Shown one piece after another: positions 1 through 10,287 of a stretch of DNA of 64,000 bases. How positions within the stretch are numbered: position 1 is the stretch's first letter; every line of letters begins with the position of its first letter. The stretch covers positions 744,001-808,000 of the forward strand of contig NZ_JAODOQ010000001.1 of NCBI RefSeq assembly GCF_025398315.1. The letters are read 5' to 3'. The notes under the pieces are model-generated. The model made no database searches. It was not told the DNA's origin and saw nothing but the letters and a program-made list of their open reading frames with translations. The DNA is from Shewanella phaeophyticola (GTDB lineage Bacteria; Pseudomonadota; Gammaproteobacteria; Enterobacterales; Shewanellaceae). The position numbers and the translations under genes were made by a program.

Positions 1-1
1 T

Positions 2-942
2 ATTCAGAAAGTCTTTCTAGATAATCAATCCGAATTATTTAGAAATGGTTTATTTTATCCTAAGAAATATGTTCGAATTTTTGGTCATCACCACTTGCGA
101 GATCTTATAAAAGATAGAGCGCTAACACAATTAGACCACGACTTCTTTAACGATATTAATTCAAATATATTATTATCGAGTGAGGATTTTATTACATTCT
201 CCGTGGACGATTTTAAATACTTAAAAAGTTATTTTAATGAGTTTGACGTTAATGTTATTTATAGTTGGCGCCGTTCAAGTTTAAAAATGTATTCAATTTG
301 GCAAGAGGTTGTTAAACATGGCCAATCGATTTCTTTTTTGAGTTTTACCACGAGCATTTAGCTAAGCCTGGACAAAGCTACATGCTGTCTGCTGATCTTC
401 AGGTGAGTCGATTTGTTAATATATTTGGACATGATAATGTTCATTTGATTGATTATGATAAATCGTGTGCAGATAATAATTTATTAGCATCGTTTTTTTC
501 TATTGTTGGTTGTGAGTATAAACCTGAATATTTGGATGGGTCTAAAAGTAAGATTTCCTCTAATGTGTCTTTGAATCCATATGACACAGAGATAATTAGA
601 GTGTTAAATTCATTGATGGCTGAAAAATATAATCTTGTTGGTAATATAGTTAGGGAAACATATCTAGAAAATTATTCTGATTTAGATGGCGAAATATTGG
701 TAAAGCTAACAAATATAATGAAAACTATGCTTGTTGAATTATCTGTAGGTGATTACTTTATTGATAAACGTGTTGAAAGAATAATGTCTGATAAGTTTAG
801 TGATAGATTTGTTAACTTTGACAATAATGTTTATAAAAATAAAATTTGTATTGTTAGAGAGAATTGGTTGTTGAATAAAGATTCATTTAGTTTACTTAAT
901 GAATTAGCTGACCAGCTAAATGAGAAAGTAAAAAATGTCTAA
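2..942 (+). pseudogene. Sulfotransferase-like protein, 5' end outside window, frameshifted
   Basis: The reading frame is already open at the left edge, so the N-terminus and its PAPS-binding loop lie outside the window. The visible protein has a sulfotransferase-like layout: NGLFYPK near the start, then a segment resembling the 3'-phosphate-binding motif (VIYSWRRSSLKMYSIWQE), then IFGHDNVHLIDYD, as in bacterial carbohydrate sulfotransferases. The frame breaks at a T6 run at 334-339. One more T joins ISFF to EFYHEHLAKPG and restores one continuous protein. The last 8 nt overlap the next glycosyltransferase, so the genes are probably co-transcribed. The region is clearly more AT-rich than the genes from 935 on, which hints at separate acquisition. 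The family call is fairly good; the acceptor is unknown, probably a surface glycan. Confidence 0.6.
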
Positions 943-2152
943 CTCTATTGTAAAGTCAAAAGTCAAGCTTGTGGCGATTGCAAAAGACGAAGCGGCTTAT
1001 ATTCCAGAATGGGTTCATCATCATTTATTTTTGGGTTTTGATGACATTGAGATTTTTATTAATCGCACCACGGACAACAGTGAAGCTGTATTGAATAGCA
1101 TCAGCCAGCATTACCCTAATGTTAGTTGGCAGTATGCTGATTGGATTGATTGGTGCCCCAGCGGAGCAAGTAAACATATTCAGTTTATTACCTATGCTAA
1201 AGCCATGTATGACTGCCAACAAGCAGCGGGTTTTACCCATATATTCTTTTTAGATATTGATGAGTTTTTAATCTTGGATGGATTAACTTCATCAATACAT
1301 GAGGTTATTGGCCGTTACCCACAAGCCACTCCTGTTGCATTTGAGTGGATAAACGATTGTACACCAGCAGCTGCCCCTTTTAGCCGATTGCCTTTGACAT
1401 TGACAGGTAATTTGTCACCACTGGTTAAAACCTTATTACCAGTCAATATCGGTATTAAAGAGTTTCGCCATCATTTACCTTTATTTACACAGCCCATTGA
1501 TACGCTGCTCGTTGATGAATCAGTGTTTAAAGGGCAAGATAAAATTGAGCAAGCGCTTGATAAATCGGTTAACTCCTTAAAGTCGAGTTTTATTTATCAT
1601 CGGGCACATCGCTCACAGTATGAGTATGTGTCGTTGTTGTACCGTGGACGCCCAGGGGATAACTTTGCCTATAAAAGTAACCGACGTGGTTACCCTAAAT
1701 TAACTGCTAAGTCTTGTCGGGTTGTATTAGATGAGCCTACATTTGCTGAATATCAGTCCAGTTATGCTAATTTTATTGACTCTATCGATAGTGCCTCTTT
1801 CGTTGTTGAAGCTGAAAAATTTGTGTGTGATCGCTACCAGCACTCGATTGACAATATAGACAATCATTTATCACAAGATTATCCCTTGATGATGAGGTTA
1901 TTTTCTGGTGTGACCGATGAACACGTATTAACGGCATTTAAGCAATATAGATCCAAATTGATTGCATTAGAACCCAATAATGTTGATTTATTAATACGAC
2001 TATCTAGTGATGCACAACAGCAAGATATTAATGAAGCGATTAACATTATATCGTTGGCTAAAAAGATTAGGCCGAATGGTCCGCTGATTAATAAAAGATT
2101 AGACCAATTAGTACAATTAAAGTCGTCTTTATCCGCTACAAAGGAGCGTTAA
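935..2152 (+). CDS. Glycosyltransferase, GT-A type (family 2/92-like)
   Basis: A 405-residue cytoplasmic glycosyltransferase. The N-terminal KVKLVAIAKDEAAYIPEWV, then HHHLFLGFDDIEIF and later FFLDIDEFL (an acidic metal- and nucleotide-binding DxD-like motif) are typical of the Glyco_tranf_2_4 group, which often decorates surface polysaccharides. The last 50 or so residues form a separate helical piece ending AKKIRPNGPLINKRLDQL, which recurs in two neighbouring enzymes. The ATG overlaps the upstream sulfotransferase by 8 nt and the next gene begins 2 nt after the stop, so it sits inside an operon. Donor and acceptor sugars cannot be told from sequence. Confidence 0.8.
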   Translation: MSNSIVKSKVKLVAIAKDEAAYIPEWVHHHLFLGFDDIEIFINRTTDNSEAVLNSISQHYPNVSWQYADWIDWCPSGASKHIQFITYAKAMYDCQQAAGFTHIFFLDIDEFLILDGLTSSIHEVIGRYPQATPVAFEWINDCTPAAAPFSRLPLTLTGNLSPLVKTLLPVNIGIKEFRHHLPLFTQPIDTLLVDESVFKGQDKIEQALDKSVNSLKSSFIYHRAHRSQYEYVSLLYRGRPGDNFAYKSNRRGYPKLTAKSCRVVLDEPTFAEYQSSYANFIDSIDSASFVVEAEKFVCDRYQHSIDNIDNHLSQDYPLMMRLFSGVTDEHVLTAFKQYRSKLIALEPNNVDLLIRLSSDAQQQDINEAINIISLAKKIRPNGPLINKRLDQLVQLKSSLSATKER

Positions 2153-2154
2153 CG

Positions 2155-3156
2155 ATGAAAGCTAATCCTATCATCATCTCATTAACCTCTTATGCAGAGC
2201 GCATTAATGTAGTGCATCTTGTCGTTGAATCGCTTAAAAAGCAAACGTATCAAGTGGATAAAATTGTGTTATGGCTTGATGAAACTGAGTTAAGTCGCCG
2301 GCAGTTACCGCAAGCGCTAGCAGCACTTGAAGATGAGTTGTTTGAAGTTCGTTTTTGCCCTAATTATAAAAGCTATAAAAAACTTGTGCCATCATTAATG
2401 GCATTTCCTGATGCCCACATTATTACCTTTGATGATGATATTATTATCCCAGCAAATGTAGTGGAAGCTTTTGTTAACGCCCATATAGCGCACCCAAAAG
2501 CGATTGTTGCCAGCCGTGGCCGAGTGATTAAACGTGGCGAAAAAGGTTTGTTTGCAAGTTATTCTGAATGGCCATTAGTTAAAAATGACGCCACCTTATC
2601 GGCACCGTTTGCTATTATGCCAATTGGTTATGGCGGTGTTTTTTATCCGGTGGGTAGTTTACATGCAGATGTAATTCAGTTTGATGTGTTTTCTGATATC
2701 GCACAAAATGCTGATGATATTTGGTTTAAAGCAATGGCGATGTTAAATGGCACTGAGACGGTATTGCTTGCACGCAAGTATTCAGAAAAATTTAAATTAA
2801 TCGAAAACACACAAGAAACAGCATTATATTTAACCACCAATGTTGAAGACCGTAATGTTAAAGTGTTTAATGCAATATTACAGGCTTACCCGGAGCTTAG
2901 TGATATCATTCGGTCTAACGATTTTATGCAAGTCATGGGTGACGGCCACTATCTTGCGCAAGCGATAAATCAGCCTAAACTGTTTGAAAATGCAAAAGAG
3001 GCGGCTGATTTTTATCGGGATTGCGCTTTAAAGATGGAGTCTGTAGATCTTAGTTTAGCCATGTCGTTAATGCAAAAGGCGCGAGTTTTTAGGCCTAAAG
3101 GCTCTATGATTTTAAAGAAAATTGCCCAGTATAAAAGCCAGTTAATAAAGAGTTAA
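2155..3156 (+). CDS. Glycosyltransferase-like protein
   Basis: 333 residues. The start (PIIISLTSYAERINVVHLVV), followed by QVDKIVLWLDETE and by HIITFDDDIIIPANVVEAF, has the order seen in GT-A glycosyltransferases: nucleotide-binding strand, then an acidic DDD metal site at about residues 92-94. It lacks an obvious transmembrane segment and is presumably cytoplasmic. The C-terminus ends in the same helical module as its neighbours (ARVFRPKGSMILKKIAQY). It is tightly packed between the upstream glycosyltransferase (2 nt) and a sulfotransferase (1 nt). Its sugar substrate is unknown. Confidence 0.7.
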   Translation: MKANPIIISLTSYAERINVVHLVVESLKKQTYQVDKIVLWLDETELSRRQLPQALAALEDELFEVRFCPNYKSYKKLVPSLMAFPDAHIITFDDDIIIPANVVEAFVNAHIAHPKAIVASRGRVIKRGEKGLFASYSEWPLVKNDATLSAPFAIMPIGYGGVFYPVGSLHADVIQFDVFSDIAQNADDIWFKAMAMLNGTETVLLARKYSEKFKLIENTQETALYLTTNVEDRNVKVFNAILQAYPELSDIIRSNDFMQVMGDGHYLAQAINQPKLFENAKEAADFYRDCALKMESVDLSLAMSLMQKARVFRPKGSMILKKIAQYKSQLIKS

Positions 3157-3157
3157 T

Positions 3158-3880
3158 ATGAAAAAAATAGCGGTATTAGGTTGTTTTAGAAGCGGCACAA
3201 ATTTTTCTAAATCGATTTTAGAGTCTAATTTTGAATGTGAGGTTCGCAACAATTTATTGGGATGGAAGCATGGATTTCTCCCTATTATTTCAAATGACTC
3301 TGCAGTGACTTATGATGTGTCGTATGATGCGGCTTATTTTGTCACTAAAAATCCTTTCTCATTCCTAGTTTCGTTACATAAATATTTTGTCAGTGCCCGC
3401 TTAAATATTAAAGCTGAACGGGACTTTGGTGATTTTGTTAAGAGCAGAATTATTATTTTTGATGGTAGTAACCCAAATTCTGTCCAGTTAAGATTTTCAT
3501 CGCCTGTAGAGCTGTGGAATGCCATGAACTGGAACTATCAGTCGAGTAAAGACCTTATTCATGTTCGGTATGAAATGTTGCTTAAACACCCTAAAGCAAC
3601 TGCAAGTAAACTTGCAAACAAATTGGGGATTTCGGCTAAAGAACAAACCTTTGTTGTGCCGAAGAACGAAGTAAAAAGAATGAATGATAAGCAAGAATAT
3701 ACTAGCCTTAAAGACATGGAAACAAACAAAAAGTTTAAGGCGAGTGCTTATTTAGATAATACTTATATGGATAATTTTGATGCTGATGCAATGTCTTTTG
3801 TTATGGCTAATCTTGATGCCGAATTGGTTGAACGTTTAGGGTATACTGAGATGATTCAAGCGTTGATAAATAGTAAGTAA
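3158..3880 (+). CDS. Sulfotransferase family protein
   Basis: 240 residues. The N-terminal GCFRSGTNFSKSILE (residues 8-22) is a P-loop-like PAPS-binding loop (5'-PSB) of the cytosolic sulfotransferase fold. AAYFVTKNPFSFLVSLHKYF around residues 59-78 matches the 3'-phosphate-binding strand-helix with an R/K-N-P and a serine, as in FVTKNPFSFL. Near residues 128-140 LIHVRYEMLLKHP resembles the 'xxxRYExLxxxP' segment of bacterial sulfotransferases. It is intact, unlike the two other sulfotransferase genes here, and sits 1 nt after the preceding glycosyltransferase. It presumably transfers sulfate from PAPS, made by the cysDNC genes downstream, to a glycan. Confidence 0.72.
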   Translation: MKKIAVLGCFRSGTNFSKSILESNFECEVRNNLLGWKHGFLPIISNDSAVTYDVSYDAAYFVTKNPFSFLVSLHKYFVSARLNIKAERDFGDFVKSRIIIFDGSNPNSVQLRFSSPVELWNAMNWNYQSSKDLIHVRYEMLLKHPKATASKLANKLGISAKEQTFVVPKNEVKRMNDKQEYTSLKDMETNKKFKASAYLDNTYMDNFDADAMSFVMANLDAELVERLGYTEMIQALINSK

Positions 3881-4008
3881 TCTCGCTTTTCGTTTAAACT
3901 TTTTTGATTGTAGTCGTTTGATGATAGTTGGTTGATGATGTTTATTGTTACAAAGAACGATTATGATTTGCATAAAATGCTGAGCGGAATAATTTCAGGC
4001 TTCAAGTT

Positions 4009-5347
4009 ATGACCCTTAATGTGCTTATCCATATTGGCCGCCGAAAACCGGAACATCGGCTATTCAATATTGTTTGCAAAATGATAGTGAACGTTTAGCG
4101 AGTTTGGGTATTTATTATCCAAAACATACCACCGATATCAATGGTATTAGCTCTGGTAATGTTAATAGTATCTATGACGTTATTGATGGTGAACGCGCCC
4201 TGAGCAAAACTAAGTTTTCTGAGCTGGTTTCACAGTGTAAAACATCAAATATGCATACTTTGTTGCTTAGCTCTGAATTTTTTTCGAGCGATTAAGTGAC
4301 CTTGTTGATTTAATACCAACAGCACGTTTTATTGCCTATATACGCAACCCATTAGACAGTTTCGAGTCTTTGTATAATCAATCTGTAAAAAGACACCATC
4401 ATATTAAACCTATCTCCAGACGAGCAACATTGCCGCGCTTTTATTTAGCGAAACTGGATTCGTTAGTAGAACAATATTCAGCAGATAGATTTATGTTGCG
4501 TTCATACAGTTCATCTGGCTTTGAAGGTGGTAGCATTATTACTGATTTTTATAGTGTTCTGTCTATTGAGGCGCCCAGTAATGTCGTGAAGCAGATAAAC
4601 TTGTCTTATTCTTTTGAAGCTTTGGAATTCAAACGATGGCTCAATGTGTTTTGTTCACCGACTCTTGCTTTGCAAGCCGACAAGTTACTGCAGGCATTTA
4701 ATTCGTCACTACAAAAGTTTACTTTGTTAGATCAAGCTGTTTTTGAACGGTATAAGTTTCAAGCTTGTGAGTATTTAACCCTTTTTTGTAAAAAACACAA
4801 TGTTAATCAGGGTGATAGGTTGTTGCGTGATGTGGGGGGAAGTATATCGAAACCTTATATTGAGCAAAAGTTGAGCTTTGAGCAGTTTAAAGTTGTCGCT
4901 GATTATGTTCACGAAAACGATATCAAATTATATAAAATGATATGTCATTCACTTTATTTAATGTCTTATCATGCTTGCTTTAAGAGTGAGTTTGGACAGT
5001 ATTTTGTGAGCCGTTATACGCTATCAGAGGTGTCAAATACAACAATGTTTAAACAACGACTAATCAACTTTGTTAAATCACTTTTAGGTCATTCAGTTGC
5101 TAATGATGATTCTGAACATTTAACTGCAGACGTTGATCGTTTAAGAGAAAAGTTAAATATATCCGATGAGTTTAGCGATGCTGATTTATTGCGTGAAGTT
5201 GCCATAATAGCAGAAAAAAATCGCGATATAGGTTTGGCTTACCATTTAATGAATCGTGCTCAACAACTTAGGCCTAATGGTTCTTTGATTAGAGCTAAAA
5301 TGAAGTATTACGAGAGTAAAATCGGTAATCAAAAGCGCGAAGATTAA
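4009..5347 (+). pseudogene. Sulfotransferase with C-terminal shared helical module, two frameshifts
   Basis: Read across three frames this is a near-complete sulfotransferase. ATG at 4009 gives MTLNVLIHIG; then, after a missing C in GGCCG near 4040, PPKTGTSAIQYCLQND follows, the classic 5'-PSB loop. A second break falls in a T7 run at 4278-4284; one more T joins LLSSEFF to ERLSDLVDLIPTARFIAYIRNPLDSF, which carries the 3'-phosphate-binding R-x-P-x-S pattern. The C-terminus is another copy of the module AQQLRPNGSLIRAKMKYY. Both breaks are single-base homopolymer losses, so the gene may be intact in the organism. The acceptor is probably a surface polysaccharide sugar. Confidence 0.7.
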
Positions 5348-5371
5348 TGCGCGTCGATAAGGATATTGTAG

Positions 5372-7159
5372 TTGCAAATAGTCAGAAAGTTACTGGTTAA
5401 ACTTACCAAGTCGGTGATGAGTGTCACCCCTAAAGCTTGGGTATTATGGGCAAAAAATCACCCTAAATTAGTGGCGGCGTATAGCCGTAATTTGCATAAA
5501 AGTGGTTTGCTTTATCAGTTGCAAACCATGGAAGAGCTGACACGCTCTTACACTGCATACCAACAATATCAACAACACCAAATTACAGAGCTCGTTCCGT
5601 CGCCTGAGTCGCTCTGGGATAATGTTACGCCCAACAATGTATTAATTTGTGTGCCTTCCTTTGATGCTGAAGCATTAAAAACAACATTAACCAGTATTGC
5701 TGAGCAACATACTGCTTTTGCTAATGTGTTGGTATGGTGTGATACACAAGATACTGTTGCGTTGATGGCTGTGCTTAGCCAGCATCTTGATTGCGACTTT
5801 AGCCTGATTACCGCATTAAGTGAAGTGCCTTATGATATGGCTCATCAGCCCTGCTTTATGTTGTTTTCTGGCGATGTGGTCGCCCCTTTTTTATGTACCT
5901 TGCTACCTAAATTGATTACCCCTGCAACTCATATTGCTTATGTGGATAGTGATGTTTGTGATAGCGCCGGTAGCCGAAGCTTTCCTGATTTTAAACCTGA
6001 CTGGAACCCTGATTTACAGCTTACTGCAGGGTATGTGAGTTCGGGCGTGTGGGTTGATAAATTAAGTCGTGTTGAGGCTCATGTTGGCCAGTCATGCCGA
6101 TTAACCCCATTCTTAATCAGTCAGTTTTTATGCTTGTGTTATGTCAATGGTAATGAGGAACGCATTGAGCATATTCCACTGGTATTAGTGTCTCGCCCAG
6201 AAAATGTCGCCCCTTTTAATTTAGCTGCCCCATTACTGGCAGATGCATATCGGCCATTTGCCGATATCATTGCTTCAAATTTGCCTACATTAACCTTGCG
6301 CTGGAAGTTGCCATCATCGCCTTTAGTGTCGATTATTATTCCGACGAAAAATGCAATGGAACTTGTAAAAGCTTGTATTGATTCTATTTTACAAAAAACG
6401 ACTTATTCTAATTATGAAATTTTGTTGATAAACAATGGTTCTGATGACATTGACTGTATAAACTACTTTGTTGAGCTAGATAAACACCCCAAAATTCGTG
6501 TTATTGATTACGATAAAGCGTTTAATTATTCTGCCATTAACAATTTTGCTGCTAAGCATGCAAACGGTGATGTGTTAGCGCTGGTGAATAACGACATTGA
6601 AGTGATTTCGCCTGACTGGTTACGGGATATGGTGAGCCATGTGTTACGAGATGATATTGGCTGTGTTGGGGCAAAATTGCTGTTTTCGGATGACAGAATT
6701 CAACATGCAGGTGTGGTGATGGGCTATGGTGGTGGTGCAGGGCATGCGCACAAGTATTTTCCTGCTGATCACTTTGGGTACATGAACCGTTTGGTGGCGA
6801 GCCATAACTATAGTGCGGTCACCGCAGCTTGTTTATTGATCACCACTGCTGATTTTTGGGCTGTAGGTGGCTTGAACGAACAAGACTTAGCGATTGCATT
6901 TAATGATGTAGACTTGTGTTTGAAAGTATTGCAGCTAGGCAGACGAAATCTGTATTGTGCAGAGGCGGTGTTGTATCATCATGAGTCTGTTTCTCGCGGA
7001 CATGAAGATACCCCTGAAAAAGTGTTAAGATTTAAAGGTGAGTTGTCTTATTTACAGACTCATTGGCAGCATGTGATTGCTGCTGATCCGGCTTATAATC
7101 CTAATTTGACCCTGAGACGTGAAAATTTTGGGATTAAAGATTTTTTTATAAGTGATTGA
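5372..7159 (+). CDS. Glycosyltransferase family 2, O-antigen biosynthesis type
   Basis: 595 residues starting at TTG, chosen because AAGGA lies 9-10 nt upstream and no in-frame ATG fits. The N-terminal 300 residues are a degenerate glycosyltransferase-like region with an acidic AYVDSDVCD motif. The catalytic GT2 domain begins at about residue 318 with VSIIIPTKNAMELVKACIDS, then LVNNDIEVISPDWL (the DxD-like donor site) and FNDVDLCLKVLQLGRRN, the ED/VD pair of rhamnosyl- and RfbC-like enzymes. It is cytoplasmic or membrane-peripheral. Its size and layout fit bifunctional polysaccharide-chain glycosyltransferases. The sugar is unknown. Confidence 0.82.
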   Translation: MQIVRKLLVKLTKSVMSVTPKAWVLWAKNHPKLVAAYSRNLHKSGLLYQLQTMEELTRSYTAYQQYQQHQITELVPSPESLWDNVTPNNVLICVPSFDAEALKTTLTSIAEQHTAFANVLVWCDTQDTVALMAVLSQHLDCDFSLITALSEVPYDMAHQPCFMLFSGDVVAPFLCTLLPKLITPATHIAYVDSDVCDSAGSRSFPDFKPDWNPDLQLTAGYVSSGVWVDKLSRVEAHVGQSCRLTPFLISQFLCLCYVNGNEERIEHIPLVLVSRPENVAPFNLAAPLLADAYRPFADIIASNLPTLTLRWKLPSSPLVSIIIPTKNAMELVKACIDSILQKTTYSNYEILLINNGSDDIDCINYFVELDKHPKIRVIDYDKAFNYSAINNFAAKHANGDVLALVNNDIEVISPDWLRDMVSHVLRDDIGCVGAKLLFSDDRIQHAGVVMGYGGGAGHAHKYFPADHFGYMNRLVASHNYSAVTAACLLITTADFWAVGGLNEQDLAIAFNDVDLCLKVLQLGRRNLYCAEAVLYHHESVSRGHEDTPEKVLRFKGELSYLQTHWQHVIAADPAYNPNLTLRRENFGIKDFFISD

Positions 7160-7279
7160 TTTTAAATGGTTGGTTGGTGTTTCATCGTGTTTTTTATGTA
7201 ATCTACACTTTTTTATGACCGATTTAGTATGTCTTTTAGATGACTATTTTTAGGTTTTTTTATTTTATACCGAGATCAC

Positions 7280-8186
7280 ATGAGTCAGAACCTAGCGTCA
7301 AATAGTCAGTTTATTGTGCAATCATCTTTCCCTTTGCCAGACAAGGTTGACACGGTATGCGGCATGTCTGTATACATCAATGACCAGTTAGCATGGGTTA
7401 AGCAGGCCGTTGAGAGTGTACTGAATCAAACGATGGCACCCGATTTATTGGTGGTAGTACTAGACGGTAATGTGTCTGATGACATCTCTCTGTATTTGTC
7501 TAAAACCGAGAAGCTACATGGTAATTTTGTACTTGTGCATGGTTTGGTAAATCGTGGCCTTAGTGTATGCATGAATTATATCATTGAGATGACACTTCCA
7601 TTAATGCCTAAATATTTTTTCAGGATGGATGCTGATGATATTTGTGTATTGCATCGATTTGAAAAGCAAATTACTTTACTTGAAAAACATCCTGATGTTG
7701 ATGTGTTAGGCTCGGCTTTGTGGGAAATAGATGAACATGGCAATCGAGCTGGGATCCGCCGCTTACCCTTAACTCACTCTAAGTTACTTAAGTCATTTTC
7801 TCGCCGTTGTCCTATTAACCATCCTACTGTTGCGATTCGGTTTTCTGTTTTTGAGCAGGGGCACCGCTATTTACCTGAGATGTTAAATACCCAAGATTAT
7901 TTTTTATGGATTGCGCTAGCCGCAGAACGGTAAAAAGTTTGCCAATGTGCGCGAGCCATTGTTGCACTTTAGGCGCATTAACGGCTTTTATAAGCGTCGT
8001 GGTAGAGGTAAGTCGGTTAACGAGTTTAAAGCGCGTTTACTGGCTATGGAGCTTTTGTCTCAGCGGTCGATACAGAACTATTGTTATGCTCTATTGGTGT
8101 TAACGTTGCGAATGATGCCAGCTTGGGGCATAAAATTTGCGTATAAGTGCGATCGTTTTTTACTTAATTTGAAGAGACATCATTAG
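7280..8186 (+). pseudogene. Glycosyltransferase family 2, frameshifted
   Basis: GT-A fold family 2 enzyme: VCGMSVYINDQLAWVKQAVESVLNQT is split by the usual donor-binding elements, then YFFRMDADDICVLHRFEKQ carries the DxDD metal motif, and the acceptor-side PINHPTVAIRFS is seen further on. The first frame stops at 7933. The continuing frame NGKKFANVREPLLHFRRING (from about 7926) completes the domain, as in WcaA/SpsA-like enzymes that end LYRRxxG. The break needs one base removed or two added near 7924-7930. The gene begins 120 nt after the previous one, so it may have its own promoter, and is followed 2 nt later by the next glycosyltransferase. Confidence 0.72.
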
Positions 8187-8188
8187 CC

Positions 8189-9060
8189 ATGATTGGCGCC
8201 ATTCTTGTTGTTTACAATCCAGATTTAGCGTTAACAGAACGTTTGTTAACTCGTCTGTATGGGCAAACCGAAGAGGTTATTATTATTGATAATAGCCCGA
8301 AGCCGCATAACTTTAAAAAAGTGATTGAGCATTACACCTATCTGCATTTTCCTGAAAATATTGGCATTGCTGCTGCTCATAATGCAGGGTTAATTCATTT
8401 GCTTAAGCTTGGTTGTGAGTACGCGATATTACTTGATCAAGACAGTTTAATCCCTACTGATATGGTGTTTAACCTAAGTAGTTTACTTAAAGCGTCTAAA
8501 GCGATGAAACAAGAGATTGTGGCCATTGGCCTAGGATACATTGCTCTTTTTCTGATAAAGGGGTGCGCTCTTTAGTGCAGCGTGAAGTGTTTGACTACGA
8601 ACAATTAGTCGGTGTCACTCAGATTATTGCTTCTGGAATGATGATTGATTTAAGTGCCATTGATGAGGTGGGTTTAAAAGACGAGTCGCTGTTTATTGAT
8701 GGCGTTGACCATGAGTGGTGTTGGCGTGCCCGCAGTATGGGGTTGTCGATAGCGCGAGCGAAGCAAGTTGAGATGATCCACCGTTTAGGTGACTCAAGAA
8801 GCAAATTTATTGGCGTTACATACAAAGTAGGCGCACCGATAAGATTGTATTATCAGTTTAGAAATATTTTACTGTTAAGCCGTCGTCCTTATGTGCCGAC
8901 ATATTGGAAAGCTCGTTGTTTGTTTTTTATGCCGATAAGGTTCTTTTTAAATAGCGTCATGCAAACCAATAAACGTAAACGTTTTACGTACATGGTTAGA
9001 GGTATTTGGGACGGATTATTAGGCCGAACAGGTGCTTATAACAAACATTGGCCTCATTGA
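8189..9060 (+). pseudogene. Glycosyltransferase family 2, rhamnosyltransferase-like, frameshifted
   Basis: MIGAILVVYNPDLALTERLL, then EEVIIIDNSPKP, FPENIGIAAAHNAGL and AILLDQDSLIPTDM make up the donor site of WbbL/RfbN-type rhamnosyltransferases (DQDS replaces DxD). After a break near 8530 the other frame supplies PRIHCSFSDKGVRS, MMIDLSAIDEVGLKDESLFI and GVDHEWCWRARSMG, completing the family pattern. Adding one C to GGCCTAGG joins the halves as VAIGPRIH, so a base-call loss is likely. It is the last gene of the glycan operon and is followed by a clear terminator. That it transfers rhamnose is only inferred from family resemblance. Confidence 0.75.
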
Positions 9061-9071
9061 TACATTTTTGG

Positions 9072-9118
9072 ACTAACTAAGTTCAAAATGATGATTTTGG
9101 TGAGTTAGTTTTTTTATT
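9072..9118 (+). terminator. Rho-independent terminator of the glycan operon
   Basis: A long hairpin: ACTAACT (9072-9078) pairs with AGTTAGT (9103-9109), and the inner CAAAAT (9084-9089) pairs with ATTTTG (9094-9099). A run of T with a single A follows. It lies 12 nt after the last glycosyltransferase stop. Confidence 0.8.
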
Positions 9119-9276
9119 TTTATCAAGAAAAACGTCCGTATATATGGTAAATTGTCGCCATAAATGCGTTGAAAATGAGATTTACGTCAGTTATTCGTTT
9201 TGTAAAAATACGATTTGAACCGGCACATACGCTTGTTCAACATGGATATTGATTAATTTAGGATTTGAATAAACAC

Positions 9277-10185
9277 ATGAATGAAGAAAGATTGACCCAT
9301 TTAAAAGCACTTGAAGCCGAATCTATTCATATTATGCGAGAAGTGGCCGCAGAGTTTGATAATCCAGTGATGCTGTATTCAGTGGGCAAGGATTCTTCAG
9401 TGTTGTTGCACCTTGCGCGCAAAGCATTTTACCCGGGTAAAATTCCATTTCCGTTGATGCATGTTGATACAAACTGGAAGTTTAAAGAAATGATCCAGTT
9501 TAGAGATCAAATGGCTAAAAAGTATGGCTTTGATTTGATTGTGCACAAAAACCCACGGGGTTTAGAGATGGGCATTAGCCCATTTGTGCACGGTAGTGCT
9601 AAGCACACTGACATCATGAAGACTGAAGGTTTAAAGCAAGCCCTTGATATGCATGGTTTTGACGCTGCATTTGGCGGCGCACGTCGTGATGAAGAGAAGT
9701 CTCGTGCGAAAGAGCGTGTGTATTCATTCCGTGATAGCAAGCACCGTTGGGACCCTAAAAATCAACGTCCTGAATTATGGAACATCTATAACGGTAAAGT
9801 TGATAAAGGTGAAAGTATTCGTGTGTTCCCATTATCGAACTGGACTGAGTTGGATATTTGGCAATACATCTATTTAGAAGGGATTGAAATCCCTGAGTTA
9901 TATTTTGCTAAAGAACGTCCTGTGGTTGAGCGTGACGGCACATTGATCATGGTTGATGATGAACGTATGGAGCTTAACGAAGGCGAAGTTGCTGAAAATA
10001 AAATGGTTCGCTTTAGAACATTAGGTTGCTACCCATTAACAGGTGCTGTTGAATCTGTTGCGCAAACCTTGCCAGAAATTATTCAAGAAATGTTGTTATG
10101 TACGACATCTGAGCGTCAAGGTCGCGTCATCGATAATGACTCTGCTGGCTCAATGGAAAAGAAAAAAATGGAAGGTTACTTCTAG
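9277..10185 (+). CDS. cysD: Sulfate adenylyltransferase subunit 2 (CysD)
   Basis: The small catalytic subunit of ATP sulfurylase, forming adenosine 5'-phosphosulfate from ATP and sulfate in the cytoplasm, driven by the GTPase CysN. The protein matches CysD end to end (about 302 residues): PP-loop SVGKDSS at 35-41, then [47 protein letters not shown] and the C-terminal [20 protein letters not shown] chose ATG at 9277, where family members begin ([15 protein letters not shown]); an in-frame TTG at 9265 would add four residues. cysN follows after 102 nt. In this setting the product probably feeds PAPS to the sulfotransferases upstream as well as, or instead of, cysteine synthesis, since no cysH/cysIJ is present in the window. 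Confidence 0.97.
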   Translation: MNEERLTHLKALEAESIHIMREVAAEFDNPVMLYSVGKDSSVLLHLARKAFYPGKIPFPLMHVDTNWKFKEMIQFRDQMAKKYGFDLIVHKNPRGLEMGISPFVHGSAKHTDIMKTEGLKQALDMHGFDAAFGGARRDEEKSRAKERVYSFRDSKHRWDPKNQRPELWNIYNGKVDKGESIRVFPLSNWTELDIWQYIYLEGIEIPELYFAKERPVVERDGTLIMVDDERMELNEGEVAENKMVRFRTLGCYPLTGAVESVAQTLPEIIQEMLLCTTSERQGRVIDNDSAGSMEKKKMEGYF

Positions 10186-10287
10186 TTTTCATTGGCGTAA
10201 TTTTTGTTGTTTGTTGCTTATGTAAACAAACAAAACATTTTTATGACCCAGTAAACACTGGGAGTATGCAAGATTAAGGATATACAG

